Positions 45,952 to 56,918 are shown, counted from the stretch's first letter. The stretch is 64,000 nucleotides of DNA from Orientallactaga sibirica (GCA_036365145.1 JAEOAD010000012.1:41670501-41734500), one strand, 5' to 3'. A program made the numbers and translations. Notes: generated by a model not told the origin, from the letters alone.

Positions 45952-46573
45952 TATATGTCCTCTCTTCATGCTTAATATTAACTCAAGTTTGGGGGCCTGG
46001 ATTGGGAAGAGCTGCATTAATCATGCATGCATTCCTTGCTCAGGCGAGAATGTTCACATATAATGCTTAAATTGCTTTTGTAGGGAAACATGTCCTGTCA
46101 AATGCTGGATTGAGTGATTACAGTGGAGCAGCTGTGCTTTTCAAGGCTTCAATTTATGCAGATATTTGCATTTGCTAGTTTTGCCTTCTGTTTAGTATCA
46201 TCAGGGAGATCAAAATGTTATAGATTAATGCCAACATAATTTTTAAGTGGTTATACTGATAATCCCTTTTGGTCACAAATAGCTCATAAATTTGTTTTCT
46301 TTCTTCATTTCATAGAAAAATTTGAAAAAAATTAATATAAAGCTTTAAAACATAAAAGAAAAATTGGGTAAACAATGAAACCAAAAGGGGAAAATCTGAC
46401 CCTAGGGAATGTGTGCTTGATAAAAAGAAAATACTTCCTTGGGCTTCAACAATAACTCTATTTTTCAGCAGTTAGCTGTGCTATGATTCAGGGATAAATG
46501 GAAACATTTCAGAAGTAATTAGCAGTTTGAGGAGCTATGCTTTTATGATCTGCCTATTAGGTCTTTTATTTGT
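45952..46573. other. SINE-free stretch with POU octamer
   Basis: About 620 bases without repeats. It contains ATTTGCAT at 46164-46171, the POU/octamer motif, within an AT-rich, homeobox-type composition. Enhancer function is a guess. Confidence 0.4.
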
Positions 46574-46702
46574 ATTTTTATTTTTATTGGTTTTTCAACC
46601 TAGGGTCTCACTCTAGCTCAGGGTGACCTCGAAGTCATGGTGATCCATTTATCTCTGCCTCTTGAGTGCTGGGATTAAAGGTGTATGCCACCATACCCAG
46701 CA
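46574..46702 (-). mobile_element. B1 SINE with internal deletion
   Basis: Reverse copy lacking about 25 bases after CTCAGGGTGACC. Confidence 0.85.
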
Positions 46703-46844
46703 AGTTCTTCTATTTCTAAATGCTATGGCACAAGAGAAAAGCATGGTATATAGAAGCTATCATTACATATATTTCCATTCAAAAATCTCCCTACATACAA
46801 CCAAGTCTAAAGATTGAGCTTAAAAACAAGGAAGGGTATGATTT

Positions 46845-47090
46845 CTTACAACTCAACTGCCCAGACAGAAATTGGCCTCGATATCCATGACCTTGCAGTG
46901 CCTAGCAATACCTTCGCAAGACCCTCAAAATAGAAGACAAAGATGATGGCATCAAATGAAAAGAAAGACTAATGGAGAGAGGGAGGGGAAATGATGGAGA
47001 TTGGTGTTCTAACGTGGAATGGGGGGAGGGGAGGAAAATATCATATGTTTTTTGTATGTAAGTATAGAAGGTGTCAATAAAAAAATTACA
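46845..47090 (+). mobile_element. L1 3' end
   Basis: Forward copy of the extreme L1 3' end: GGCCTCGATATCCATGACCT, purine block GAGAGGGAGGGGAAATGATG, then GTGTCAATAAAAAAATTA as tail. It is the reverse complement of the type at 51290-51550. Confidence 0.85.
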
Positions 47091-47447
47091 GATCCTTACT
47101 GTCTTTCCTGCAACTCCTACAACTGTCAGTCACCTGGCCTTTGCCCATCCTTACTATGACAGAAAAATTATGTAGAATGAACTACTTTCTCCTTTTGGAA
47201 AGAAGAGTGCAGATGAAGCAGAACCAAGTTGTGGGTTCATTGATTTTTCTCTATTTGCTTTTCTATTTTCCATTTATCACTACTCTAATCTTTATTTCAT
47301 TCCTTCCACTAGCTTTGAGTTTAATTTGACCTTTTTCTGATTCCTTAAAGTATAACGTTAGTTGGTTGAATCTGCTTTATTTTAAATTGAATTTTTATCT
47401 TTATCAATATGTGTATGTGTGCGAGTCATATAGATTTTTTCTTAAAC
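47091..47447. other. Unique stretch
   Basis: No recognised repeat or gene. Confidence 0.35.
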
Positions 47448-47470
47448 TTTTAAAAAAATTTTATTTATTT

Positions 47471-47529
<59 letters not shown>

Positions 47530-47677
47530 GGCATGCCAGGGCTTCTAGCCACTGCAAACAAACTCCAGACACATGCTCCACCTTGTGCATCTGGCTTATA
47601 TGGGTCCTGGAAAATTGAACCTGGGTCCTTTGGCTTTGTAGACAAGCACCTTAATGGCTAAGTCATTTCTCCTGCCC
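47448..47677 (-). mobile_element. DIP SINE with long (GA)n
   Basis: Reverse copy with an uninterrupted GA tract at 47474-47525; CATATAGATTTT flanks both sides. Confidence 0.94.
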
Positions 47678-47799
47678 TCATATAGATTTTAAGACATACA
47701 TTTTCATATTATAACCTCTGAAGTCAGAATGTTCTAAAATTAATAGAAATGAAAATAAACCTGAGTGTGGCTGCACACATCTTTAAATATATATATATG

Positions 47800-47946
47800 T
47801 ATGTATTTTTTTTTCAAGGTAGGGTTTCACTCTAGCTCAGGCTGACCTGGAATTCACTATGTAGTCTCAGGGTGGCCTTGAAATTGTGGTGATCCTTCTA
47901 CCTCTGCCTCCCAAGTGCTGGGATTAAAAGTGTGCACACTCGGCAC
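47800..47946 (-). mobile_element. B1 SINE
   Basis: Reverse copy with shortened head, possibly inserted in remains of another B1 (CTGAGTGTGGCTGCACACAT at 47761). Confidence 0.82.
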
Positions 47947-48034
47947 CATCAATCTATTCTTTAGTGTTTCCTAAAAGTATATACATGTCAGTACACTCAA
48001 ATTCCGGATATATATGTATATAACCCATCTACAT

Positions 48035-48138
48035 ATTGAGGCAGCTTCTCACTATGTAGCTCAGACTGGTTTCAAACTTGTGATCCTTTTGCCTCAGCTC
48101 CCAAGTGCAGGGATTACATGTGGGCAACACCATGCTAA
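48035..48138 (-). mobile_element. Old B1-type SINE
   Basis: Diverged reverse copy (TCTCACTATGTAGCTCAGAC ... CCCAAGTGCAGGGATTACAT). Confidence 0.6.
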
Positions 48139-48158
48139 GCACTAATAAAACAAATCCA

Positions 48159-48345
48159 GGGCTGGAGAGATGGCTTAGCAGTTAAGGCACTTGCTTGTGA
48201 AGCCTAAGGACCCAGGTTCTATTCCTCAAGTCCCACATAGCGAGATGCACATGGTGGTATATGCATCTGGAGTTTGTCTGAAGTGGCTAGAGGCTCTGAT
48301 GCACCCATTCTCTCTCTCAGGCTAATTGATAAATAAATGAACATA
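48159..48345 (+). mobile_element. DIP SINE
   Basis: Forward copy with a short CT tract and little tail. Confidence 0.88.
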
Positions 48346-48499
48346 ATCTTTTTTCAGTTTCCTTGTGATAAACTTTCTTGGGGGTCACATTTCTCTTTCA
48401 ATTTAGATTGGTCTTCCTCAATGCTGGCTGCTACTTGTAGATTTCCTTTTGCCATTGTCCTCCATGCAGAGGAAAGTTCAGCTTGAATTCAATAACTTT

Positions 48500-48664
48500 T
48501 TTTTTTTTTGAATTTTTTTTTCATTTTTCGAGGTAGGGTATCACTCTAGCCCAGGCTGACCTGGAATTCATTATGTAGTCTCAGGGTGGCCTCAAACTCA
48601 TGGCAATCCTCTTACCTCTGCCTCCGGAGGGCTGGGATTAAAGGTGTGTGCCACCACGCCTGGC
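48500..48664 (-). mobile_element. B1 SINE
   Basis: Reverse full-length copy; CTTGA(A/C)TTC flanks are only partly alike. Confidence 0.9.
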
Positions 48665-48844
48665 CTTGACTCTTATTAAGAGATCAGAAAAGGTAGATTG
48701 GAATTAGTGGAAAGACTAGGGAAATCTCAGTAGATGAAATGTGACATGGATAAGCTATGAATGACAAATAGGCCAATCAGAAACTAAAGAGAAAATCAAA
48801 TCAAATGGTAATTAAATACTATAGTCCAGAGAAGAGAATGATGA

Positions 48845-49020
48845 CTCTCAGGTGACAGCATAGCATAGCTGACTAAGACATGTATTTGGAATTACATCTC
48901 TACTCAGCCATAAAGTAGTTTGTGACTCATGCAGGTCACCAATCTCTAAGAGGCTCAGTTTCTTCATCTGAATAACATGGGAAGATAATCTTTAAGATCC
49001 CTCCCAGGTTTAAAGTTCCT
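48845..49020 (+). mobile_element. MIR SINE
   Basis: Diverged forward MIR: AGCATAGC ... GTGACTCATGCAGGTCACC ... GGCTCAGTTTCTTCATCTGA ... GGGAAGATAATC, in the correct order. Confidence 0.8.
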
Positions 49021-49864
49021 TAAGGTGTTTACCATTTAGATTCGTTTGCATCCTATATTTTTGAATGATGAATTATAATTAGGGAATGACTATATTGCTC
49101 ATAGGAATGAGCCCAGGAACTTTGAAACTACTCACTCATGAAAACCATAATTAAGTTATATGGAACTCAATTACTATTTACATTAAATTTTATATGTATG
49201 GTACTTTAAAAAACTCCTGTGTACTTGCTAGAAATGTGCATTATGTTTTTTCTCTTTAATCTAGTAGAAGGCTAAAATCTGAAATAAACAAGTTGAAATT
49301 CTGGCCTTGTTTCTTCCCTTTAGATGCAGATGTAGGTATTACTGAAAAAGGGAAATTGGTGTCTTCATTCCATGGACTATTCTTCAATGAGGAAACTGAT
49401 TCTAATTGTTTACACACTTATGTGGTGTCTAGTATGTGTCAGACATTTGTACCAGGTGTAGTCACTGTGGACATAAAAAGCTTAGGAAATGAAAAGCCTT
49501 TCAATAGTGTATTGTGTAGTGGAAAGCAGTTCAGTAAACTAGAGTATTTTTAGTGTGATATATGGGCACAGTGAAAGTGTGATCTGTAATTGATGGCTAG
49601 GGCTAGTCCAGCATCATTCCTGTTTTTTTTTTCTGAAGGGGTTTCTTGATTTTCCCTTTTTCTGGAGTTGCCCTTTTCTCAGTCCATGTATTTTGAGTGA
49701 AGCTGGGGGCATAGGACTCAAACCTGCATTTGTGGCAATCTGCCCATCTCAGCTTTCCAGAGCACCTCCACACTTGGCTAGTTAGAAGCAATTTTACAAC
49801 ATAACAGTACAAATTTTCTTCTCTAATAAATACAAATAAAATAAATAACATAAAGATTTACTTA
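49021..49864. other. Mostly unique stretch with an 86-codon open frame
   Basis: The + strand frame 49293-49553 has no recognised domain, and part of its sequence (GTGGTGTCTAGTATGTGTCA) looks like a decayed MIR/L2 motif, so I do not call a gene. 49620-49790 may hold an old B2/B3-like SINE in reverse. Confidence 0.35.
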
Positions 49865-50020
49865 AGCCGGGCGTGGTGGTGCACGCCTTTAATCCCAGCA
49901 CTAGGGAGGCAGAGGTAGGAGGATCGCTGTGAGTTCGAGGCTACCCTGAGACTACATAATGAACTCCAGGTCAGCCTGAACTAGAGTGAGACCACACCTC
50001 GAATAACAAAACAAAAAAAG
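49865..50020 (+). mobile_element. B1 SINE
   Basis: Forward copy; AAAGATTTA(C/A)TTAA flanks both sides. Confidence 0.93.
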
Positions 50021-50043
50021 ATTTAATTAAAATTTATAGACTT

Positions 50044-50190
50044 GGGCTGGAAAGATGGCTTAAGGCACAGTTAAGGCACTTGCCTGCAACACCTAATGAC
50101 TTGGGTTCAATTACCCAGTGCTCACATAAAACCAGATACACAAAGTGGCACATGCATCTGGAGTCATCTGGAGTCCATTTGTTGTGGCTG
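50044..50190 (+). mobile_element. DIP SINE, 3' truncated
   Basis: Forward copy with two small tandem repeats (TTAAGGCAC and TCTGGAGTC(A/C)), ending before the CT tract. Confidence 0.8.
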
Positions 50191-50289
50191 GTTCAGCAGA
50201 TATTGGGTTTTGGTTGGAAAATTGGGTCTGAGTAGGGGAAACTGGGAGATAAAATTCAAATGGTAAGCAGAGATCTTTTATGAAGGTCC

Positions 50290-50580
50290 TCATATGTAGA
50301 ATTTGAACTTTTTATTGAAATGATGGAGAAGCCAGTAGGTGATTTTAACCAGGGGTTTACATGATCATGTTAGTGCTTTGGAAAGAGTAATATGGAAGAG
50401 ATTAGGTTGATGCACTGGGGAGAGTTGAAGAAGGGGGATGAATGCAAGTGGCACAGGGGTTATCCAAACCAAAGGTAATGAGGGATCTGTAGTATGAGAC
50501 AGTGGAGATGGGAAAAGATGCATATTGGGTGCTTTATCAGCTCCCCATTGGAAGGAATCACATGACAGTTGCATTTACCT
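50290..50580 (-). mobile_element. L2 LINE fragment, antisense
   Basis: GAAGCCAGTAGGTGATTTTA ... CATGATCATGTTAGTGCTTT resembles reversed L2, continuing after later insertions at 51840. Confidence 0.55.
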
Positions 50581-50741
50581 TGAGAGATTGATTTCTGACT
50601 ACATCTAAATTTTTAAGAAACAAAATAAAAATTTATTTACGACTGTTTTTCAAATTTAGTATGCATATAAATAATTCAACTTGGGAGTCCCCCTCAGATG
50701 TGGATTTCTCTGGTGTAGTTCTTAGGTGAGGTCTGCCACTC

Positions 50742-50816
50742 TACATTTCTCTCTCTCTCTCTTTCTTCCTCCTTCCTTCCTCCTCCCTCCTTCCTTCCTT
50801 CCTTCCTCCCTTCATT
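50742..50816. repeat. Pyrimidine (CTCT/TTCC)n tract
   Basis: C/T-only tract on the tail side of the reverse DIP that follows. Confidence 0.9.
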
Positions 50817-51064
50817 TATTTTTATTCTTGGAGAGAGATACAGAGAGAGACAGAGAGAGAGGGAGAGGGAGAGAGAGAATGGGCACACCAGCAGTCTCTC
50901 AGCTGCTGTGAACGAAATCCAGATGCGTGCGCCCCCTTGTGGGGAAGTGTGGCATTGCACCCTTGCATCACTTTGCATCTGGCTAAATGTGGGACCTGGA
51001 GATTGGAACTGGGTTCTTAGGCTTAGCAGGCAGGCACCTTGACCGCTAAGCCATCTCTCCAGCC
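50817..51064 (-). mobile_element. DIP SINE, long form
   Basis: Reverse copy; the CCACTCTACATTTC sequence before the tract recurs at 51226 after the next B1 (CTACTCTACATTTC), so DIP and B1 lie within one target duplication. Confidence 0.9.
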
Positions 51065-51225
51065 CTTTTTTTTTTTTTTTTTGGTTTTTCAAGGTAGGGT
51101 CTCACTCTAGCTCAGGCTGACCTGGAATTCACTATGTAGTCTCAGGGTGGTTTTGAACTCATGGCGATCCTCCTACCTCTGCCTCCCGAGTGCTGGGATT
51201 AAAGGCATGTGCCACCACGTCTGGC
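51065..51225 (-). mobile_element. B1 SINE
   Basis: Reverse full-length copy inserted beside the head of the long-form DIP. Confidence 0.9.
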
Positions 51226-51289
51226 ACTACTCTACATTTCCAAGGTCTCAGATACTGTTGGTGCTGTTGGTCTGTACATATAATATTTT

Positions 51290-51812
51290 TATTTCTTTTT
51301 TATTTTATTATTATTATTATTTTTATATTGACAACTTCTATACTTACATACAAAAAGTGCATGATATTTCCCTCCCCTATCCCCATTCCCCTTTAGAACT
51401 CCAATCTCCATCATATCCCCTCCCTCTCTCCATTAGTCTTTTAATTTGATGTCATCATCTTTTTCTTCTATTATGAGGGTCTTGCGAAGGTATTGCTAGG
51501 CACTGCAAGGTCATGGATATCAAGGTCAATTTCTGTCTGGACAGTTGCATTGTAAGGAGTCATACCTTTCCTTTGGCTCTTCCATTCTATCCGCCCCCTC
51601 TTCCGCAATGGGCCCTAAGCCTTGGAGGGTGTGACAGAGGTGTTTCAGTGCTGGGCACTCCTCCATCCCTTCTTCTCAGCACTATGTTGCCTTTTGGGTC
51701 ATCACAGTGGTCATCGCCATGTGAAAAGAGAAGCTTCTCTAACCAGAAGTGAGAGTAGCATTAATATGTGAATATGAACATTAAATGTAGTGCTTTCAGG
51801 GCAGCTTGGTGT
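51290..51812 (-). mobile_element. L1 3'UTR
   Basis: Reverse 5'-truncated copy: T-rich tail with (TTA)n, TTGACAACTTCTATACTTAC, pyrimidine block, 3'UTR to GCAGCTTGGTG. Confidence 0.85.
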
Positions 51813-51839
51813 AAATATAATTTTGATTAGCAAAGGTTT

Positions 51840-52097
51840 AGTATTTCTTAAGGTGTGACTAAGTCATTCAAGTAAAAAAGTCCAGCAGGCAGTAGGGACT
51901 AGAGTTTAGGAGAGAAAGACGTGGGCTGGAGATTCCCGGAGATCATCAACAAATAGGAGGAGATGATACCAGACTATGATGATAAGGCCCAAGACAAGTA
52001 TTTGGAGAAAAAGGAAAAGATGTCTAAGGACAGCCCATGCCTAGTGCCAGAATTTAAGAGGCAGTTGAGGATAAGGCTTAAAAAGGTCAGGAAGTAG
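51840..52097 (-). mobile_element. L2 LINE fragment, antisense
   Basis: AGTCCAGCAGGCAGTAGGGA ... GTGGGCTGGAGATTCCCGGA resembles reversed L2 and carries on from 50290-50580. Confidence 0.5.
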
Positions 52098-52308
52098 GGC
52101 TGGAGAGATGGCTTAGTGGTTAAGGTGCTTGCCTGTGAAGCCTAAGGACTCTGGTTTGATTTCTCACTACCCATGTAAGTCAGATGCACAAGATGGCACA
52201 TGCATACCTTGTATGCAGTAGCTAGAGGCCCTGGAGTGCCCATTCTCTCTCTCTCTACCTCTCTCTCTGTTTCAAATAAATAAATAATAAAGAAAAATGT
52301 TAAAACAA
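52098..52308 (+). mobile_element. DIP SINE
   Basis: Forward copy; AAAAAGGTCAGGAAGTAG on both sides is an 18-base target duplication. Confidence 0.95.
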
Positions 52309-52634
52309 AAAAGGTCAGGAAGTAGCAGATGAACCTGGGATTACAAGTTTTTAATAAGATGCCTTTAATTCCCATGTTAATCATGTAAATAAAAGCTGGG
52401 ATTTACTGAGCACTAGATTCCTGACATGATTATTTCTCCAAAACACAGGACATGTTTTTCTCTAAACTTACCCCATCCCTATGAGCTAGTGAAAACTCAA
52501 TTTTGGTCAATATTAGGATTCTACCACACAACCAAGATTAAGTGATGGGTTTTGGAGGACTTAGTCCAGTTCACTTGGGAAAGTGTAGTCATTACTCAAT
52601 GTTGATTACTACTAATGTGCTCATTTACTCACCT
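52309..52634. other. Unique stretch
   Basis: No recognised repeat or gene. Confidence 0.35.
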
Positions 52635-52881
52635 TATTTATTTATTTATTTTGGGGGGAGGGTCAAGCCCAACAACCTGTCTTTTTTTTATGAGAAAGAG
52701 AGAGAATGCCAGGGCCTCAGCCACTGCAATCCAACTCCAGACATGTGGGCCCTCTTGGGCCATGTGGGACATTGTGTGCTTGCATCTCTGTGTGTCTGGC
52801 TTATGTGGGGCCTGGAGAGTCAAATCTGGGTCCTTAGGCTATGCAGGCAAGTGCCTTAACCACTAAGCCATCTTTCCAGCC
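52635..52881 (-). mobile_element. DIP SINE, variant body
   Basis: Reverse copy; TTACTCACCTTAT before and TTATTCACCTTAT after form the target duplication. Confidence 0.92.
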
Positions 52882-53021
52882 CTTATTCACCTTATTAGTC
52901 CCTTGCAGGTACATTGCTGTATCTGACTCAATGCCAACTTGGGCATGGGAATTTTGACCTTGGTTGGAATCTCTTCACGCTCAGTGTTCAGTCTGATGGT
53001 GCTAGGTATGCCTTTTCTTTC

Positions 53022-53610
53022 TATTTATTTATTTATTATTTATTTATTTATTATTTATTTATTTATTTATATTATTCTATTTTTACATTCATAATGGTGA
53101 CTCCATTATCTTCCTCCCTGTCCTCCCTCTTCCAAAGGGACCCTCATCAATGGGGAATGTGGGTCATGCATTGTGGGGGTAGTCAAGATTTATGGGGATA
53201 GGTCAAATCTCTGTGCATAATGCCCCAACTTACGGCTCTAACATTCTTTCCGCCCCCTTCTGCGAATTTCCCTGAGCCACACTGGGGTCATTTTAGTTCT
53301 ACTTCAGTGAGGAGGTTTTGGGAGCCTCTGTGTCTCTGGATATCTGGCTTAGTAGGAGTTGGATGTTCTCTGTGTTTATCTCCTTCAGCCTTTTTCTGGT
53401 ATCCTGATCAGAAAGAACGCTGTACTCTTGCCCTTCCCCTGCATTACTCTATGCTTTCAGCTGGGGCCCTGGTGAGGTGTGATTGGAAGATTTTCCCTTC
53501 CGGTTCATTATCCATCTGAGTAAGATAAGCAACTTCTTCAAGGGAGAGAGAAGTTAGTACTAGATATATGGGATTAGGCCTGCATTTTCATTTAACATCC
53601 TGCCATAATC
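53022..53610 (-). mobile_element. L1-like 3' region (second type)
   Basis: Reverse copy with (TTTA)n tail at 53022-53070, then the same order as 10790-11280. 5' truncated. Confidence 0.65.
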
Positions 53611-53819
53611 TCTTTGGTTGTTACTTACTTAACCTCAACAGGTTGTAACTGCTCTCCACTGTTAGAACACGGGTTCAGGCGCTTCAGGTGCAAAGGGACT
53701 TTTTACTGTAGAAGCCCGGAGCTCTCATTAGAACATCCTTTCATAACTCTGAGAAAGACCAAATTAATGTCCTTAGAAATGTCACCCTACATACATTGCC
53801 TTGGGAGAACTCCACGCAC
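53611..53819. other. Unique stretch
   Basis: No recognised repeat or gene. Confidence 0.35.
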
Positions 53820-53915
53820 AACTCCCATTTTACATGCTTAAGCTTGGGTGAATTTAGTCCCACAGCTGTTACGTAGCTATGTGGAGCGCTAATCTATGTG
53901 CTCTGGACTCTGGAA
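53820..53915 (+). mobile_element. MIR fragment
   Basis: CTCCCATTTTACATGCTTAA ... CCACAGCTGTTACGTAG ... CTATGTGCTCTGGACTCTG follows the MIR core in order. Confidence 0.55.
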
Positions 53916-54054
53916 CAATGAAGGTGTGGCATAATGACAGGTCCTATAAAAATACCTTAAGGTCTTGTGTGAGTGGCAGCAATGATACTCAAGTACAGAA
54001 ACGTCTAACACAGAGGGAGAAGGTCTGTTTGAACCTGGGGGGGGGCGCTGGAGA

Positions 54055-54205
54055 TTCCTTAACCCTCACAAGCAAAGCAACACCAATTTTACAAAGGAGA
54101 AACTGAGGTTTGGCGGGTCTTGTTGACTCCCCTAAGACTGCAAAGCCCGGGACGATGTGTGCTGGCTCTCAACGTGGGCCTCCTTCCATGCTCCAAAACC
54201 AAGCG
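54055..54205 (+). mobile_element. MIR SINE
   Basis: CCTTAACCCTCACAAGCAAA ... TTACAAAGGAGAAACTGAGG ... GACTGCAAAGCCCGGGACG, a MIR copy directly before the TBC1D15 CpG island. Confidence 0.7.
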
Positions 54206-54317
54206 CGGAGCGTTAGAAGAGTCACACCCAAGCAAACCACAACACAAATACACAACTTCGGAGGTTTCCAGGAAAAAAAAAAACTAGAAACAGCGCAATT
54301 CAGCAGGGTCCTAGCGC

Positions 54318-54327
54318 GCGCATGCGC
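54318..54327. promoter_or_regulatory. NRF1-type site
   Basis: Perfect palindrome GCGCATGCGC about 150 bases upstream of the TBC1D15 start codon. NRF1 sites are common in promoters of genes for mitochondrial and housekeeping functions. Confidence 0.6.
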
Positions 54328-54478
54328 ACGCGCCGTCGGGAAGCCCCGCCCTCTCCTTTCCCGCTAGTCCCCGCCCTCTTTCCCCGCTCGGATATCGCTT
54401 CAGTTTCACCGGATGTTGTTGGGAGTCGGAGAGACACGTGAGGTACCGCTACGTCATCAGCAGGCACGCGCAGGAAAC

Positions 54479-54517
54479 ATGGCGGCGGCGGCGGTGGCGG
54501 GCGCTGTGAGCGGGAAG
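54479..54517 (+). CDS. TBC1D15: TBC1D15 first coding exon
   Basis: Encodes the N-terminus MAAAAVAGAVSGK of TBC1D15, a Rab GTPase-activating protein (TBC domain, acting on RAB7 and on mitochondria-lysosome contacts through FIS1). The start has good context (AAACATGG). The exon ends with AAG at donor GTAAGT. Human TBC1D15 starts MAAAGVVSGK as I recall, so the short exon fits with an alanine/valine-rich expansion of three residues. Position in a CpG island and next to RAB21 supports the call. Later exons, including the TBC domain, are beyond the window. Confidence 0.9.
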
Positions 54518-55904
54518 GTAAGTAACGGCGCCCGGGAGCACCCTTCCTCCCGCGGGTCGGCGGGAGGGGCAGCCAGGCCCTTCGGTGTTCAGGCGGGCCG
54601 GTGGAGGCCGGGCTCCGGGACTCGGTGCCGGTGTGAACTGTGAACTTCGGAATACCGGCTCGGGCCGGGAGTTGGAGCCCCCGTTCCTGCCCCGCGGCCC
54701 TGTAGGCCTCGACCGTCGGGTTCCGCGTTGGCGCTCCGCCGGGAGTCCCGGGGGCGTGTTACCTTCCTCGGGGACGGCTGGGTTCTTATCCCGACGCCGG
54801 CTCTCCGGGACTTCTCCTGGGACGCCAACGTCTGCTCATCGTGAGGCGCTAACCTGACTTGCCTGTGTCCTGCGTGGCTTTCCTCCCGTGGCGGCAGGCG
54901 TCTAGCCACGTTTAGGAGGACCCGGGCTGGAGCTTTGCAGCCGTGCTCCAGAAGAAGGGTCTCGGGCCCACGTCACGCCTTGTCCAGGTGGTTGATAGGG
55001 CAGACAGGTGTGTTTCCACAGAGGGACCTGGAGGTTTGTGCCGTCCTGTGGATGTTTGGAAAAGGATCTGTTGTTGAAACGGGCATTTTATTCCCTCGAT
55101 GTCTCTGGGTGTTTCTTTCGGAGTGTCTGTCTGTTCTACTGTTCTTCGGAGGCTTGTCAGCGACACTCTGGTAGTCCTGGAGGAGCTGACTCCGTAGGCA
55201 CAGCTTGTGCTTATTAAGGGTTATCAGCTTTATGGCATGCATCTGGCTTCGTTCCCCAGTGCAGGGTTATGTCGTAAACAGCTGGGACTGACTGGTAATG
55301 ACTCATAGAACACCAAGGACTCTAGTCGCAGATCGCGTCCTCCGTACCTTGAGTTAGGTTCACCTCAGTTCTGGATGCTGCATTCCATCCACTCCATTTT
55401 GAATTAATTTGACAGCATTTGTGTTTTGACCTTTGAAGTAGTGGAGTTGGCAGAATAACGATAGTGGTCATAATTTTGCTGTTGGTCTGAGATTGTTGAT
55501 TTGGGAAATAAGGCAGTCAGGACTTCTGTGTTCCTTATGTGCAGAATGGAATACACTCTACGGAGTACACAAAAACATAAAAGGACTTTAGGTGTTTATA
55601 TGTATTTGCCCTTTTTAATAATAAACACAATTTTTGGAATTTTCTTGCTCTTACCAGTTTTTGCTTTATATTTGAGGTGGATGGTGGTTATCTACTTGAA
55701 TCACTGCAGATGAGAAAACTTATCCTGTTGGATTTATTATTTGGAGAAGAGATCTTTATAATTAAAACTGCAATTTCCTTTTTCAGGTTTGGATTGATTC
55801 TGAAAGAACCTGAGAAAGTAGTGTGAAATTCAAAACACCTCATCTCCTTTTTCCTTGCAGCCATTACTTTCCATAGAATGACTTGAAATTAGTTTTGTAT
55901 TTTA

Positions 55905-56078
55905 ATTTTTTTGTTTAATATTTATTTGAGAGCGACATACAGAGAGAGAATGGGCACACCAGGGCCTCTAGCCACTGCAAATGAACTCCAGATGCACCAC
56001 CGTGTGCATCTGGCTTAAGTGGGTCCCGTGAGCCTCGAACCATGGTCCTTAGGCTTCACAGGCAAGCACTTAACCGCT
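55905..56078 (-). mobile_element. DIP SINE, head truncated
   Basis: Reverse copy lacking the last head bases after TTAACCGCTA; CTTGCATTTTATTAA-like flanks (TTTTGTATTTTAATT before). Confidence 0.85.
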
Positions 56079-56119
56079 AGTCTTGCATTTTATTAACTAT
56101 GCTTTTCACCTTATTCTTT

Positions 56120-56310
56120 TATTTTTACTTATTTATTTGAGAGAGAGAGAGCTAGAATATGGCCATGCCAGGGCCTCCAGCCAATGCAAATGAATTTCAC
56201 ACACATTTGCCACCATGTACATCTGGCTTATGTGAGTCCTGGGGAATTGAACTGAGGTCCTTTGGCTTTGAAGGCAGTCGCCTTAACCGCTAAGCCATCT
56301 CTCCAGCCCT
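56120..56310 (-). mobile_element. DIP SINE
   Basis: Reverse copy; TCACCTTATTCTTT on both sides is its target duplication. Confidence 0.94.
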
Positions 56311-56324
56311 CACCTTATTCTTTA

Positions 56325-56357
56325 AAAAAAATTATTTATTTATTTAGAGAAAGAGAA

Positions 56358-56391
<34 letters not shown>

Positions 56392-56542
56392 TTGGGCACG
56401 CCAAGGCTTCCAGTCACTGCAAATGAACTCCAGACGCATGTGCCACCTTGTGCATCTGGCTTATGTGGGTCCTGGGGAATTGAACCGAAGTCCTTTGGCT
56501 TTGCAGGCAAGCACCTTAACTTCTAAGCCATCTCTCCAGCCC
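56325..56542 (-). mobile_element. DIP SINE
   Basis: Reverse copy placed in the right duplication of the previous one: CACCTTATTCTT appears a third time after it. Confidence 0.94.
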
Positions 56543-56774
56543 ACCTTATTCTTATTAATTGCAAATTCATATCTATTCCCATCTCTACTGAAACTTTTCC
56601 CATGTCAAAAACGAATTTCTCTCCCATATAATGTTAACCAGGATCAGCAAAATTCACTCTGTGAGTTTAGTTTAAAGGACTCATCATGTGTCTGGTTGCA
56701 TGGAAAGCATCCATTTGTATAATACAGTCTAATAACCCATTCCTACCAGTTTTACAGATAATATGTTTTTTTTC

Positions 56775-56918
56775 TATTTTTTTAAGGTAGGGTCTTGTTC
56801 TAGCCCAGGCTAACCTGGACTTCACTATGTAGCCTCAGGGTGGCCCGAACTCATAACAGTCCTCCCACCTCCGCCTCCCAAGTGCTGGGATTTAAGGCAT
56901 GCACCACCACGCCCAGCT
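56775..56918 (-). mobile_element. B1 SINE
   Basis: Reverse full-length copy; ACAGATAATA/ACAGAAAATA flank it. Confidence 0.9.

Larger units (their letters stand above)
54290..54960. promoter_or_regulatory. TBC1D15: CpG island and TBC1D15 promoter
   Basis: A sharp change to GC-rich, CpG-dense sequence around the first exon, the only such place in the window. No TATA box is near; this is a housekeeping-type promoter. Sites read by eye before the ATG: NRF1-like palindrome GCGCATGCGC (54318-54327), two GC boxes CCCCGCCC (54344-54351, 54369-54376), ETS-like ACCGGATG (54408-54415), E-box CACGTG (54435-54440) and CRE-like ACGTCA (54451-54456). AACATGGCGGC at the start codon also resembles a YY1 site. 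Binding is not shown, only motif presence. Confidence 0.9.

Noticed and set aside
49293..49553. 86-codon frame in unique sequence
   Set aside because: Partly built from a decayed MIR/L2-like motif; no family match.
53022..53070. Regularly spaced short repeats that might recall a CRISPR array
   Set aside because: All such regular repeats are (TTTA)n, (GT)n or other microsatellites without spacers; the genome is mammalian.
54413..54643. Frame continuing through the TBC1D15 first exon for 76 codons
   Set aside because: It reads across a strong GTAAGT donor into intron sequence, and upstream in-frame ATG is in the promoter region; only 54479-54517 fits the known protein.
54585..55174. Several open frames in the CpG island after exon 1
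   Set aside because: GC-rich sequence has few stops; the frames overlap on both strands and match nothing known.
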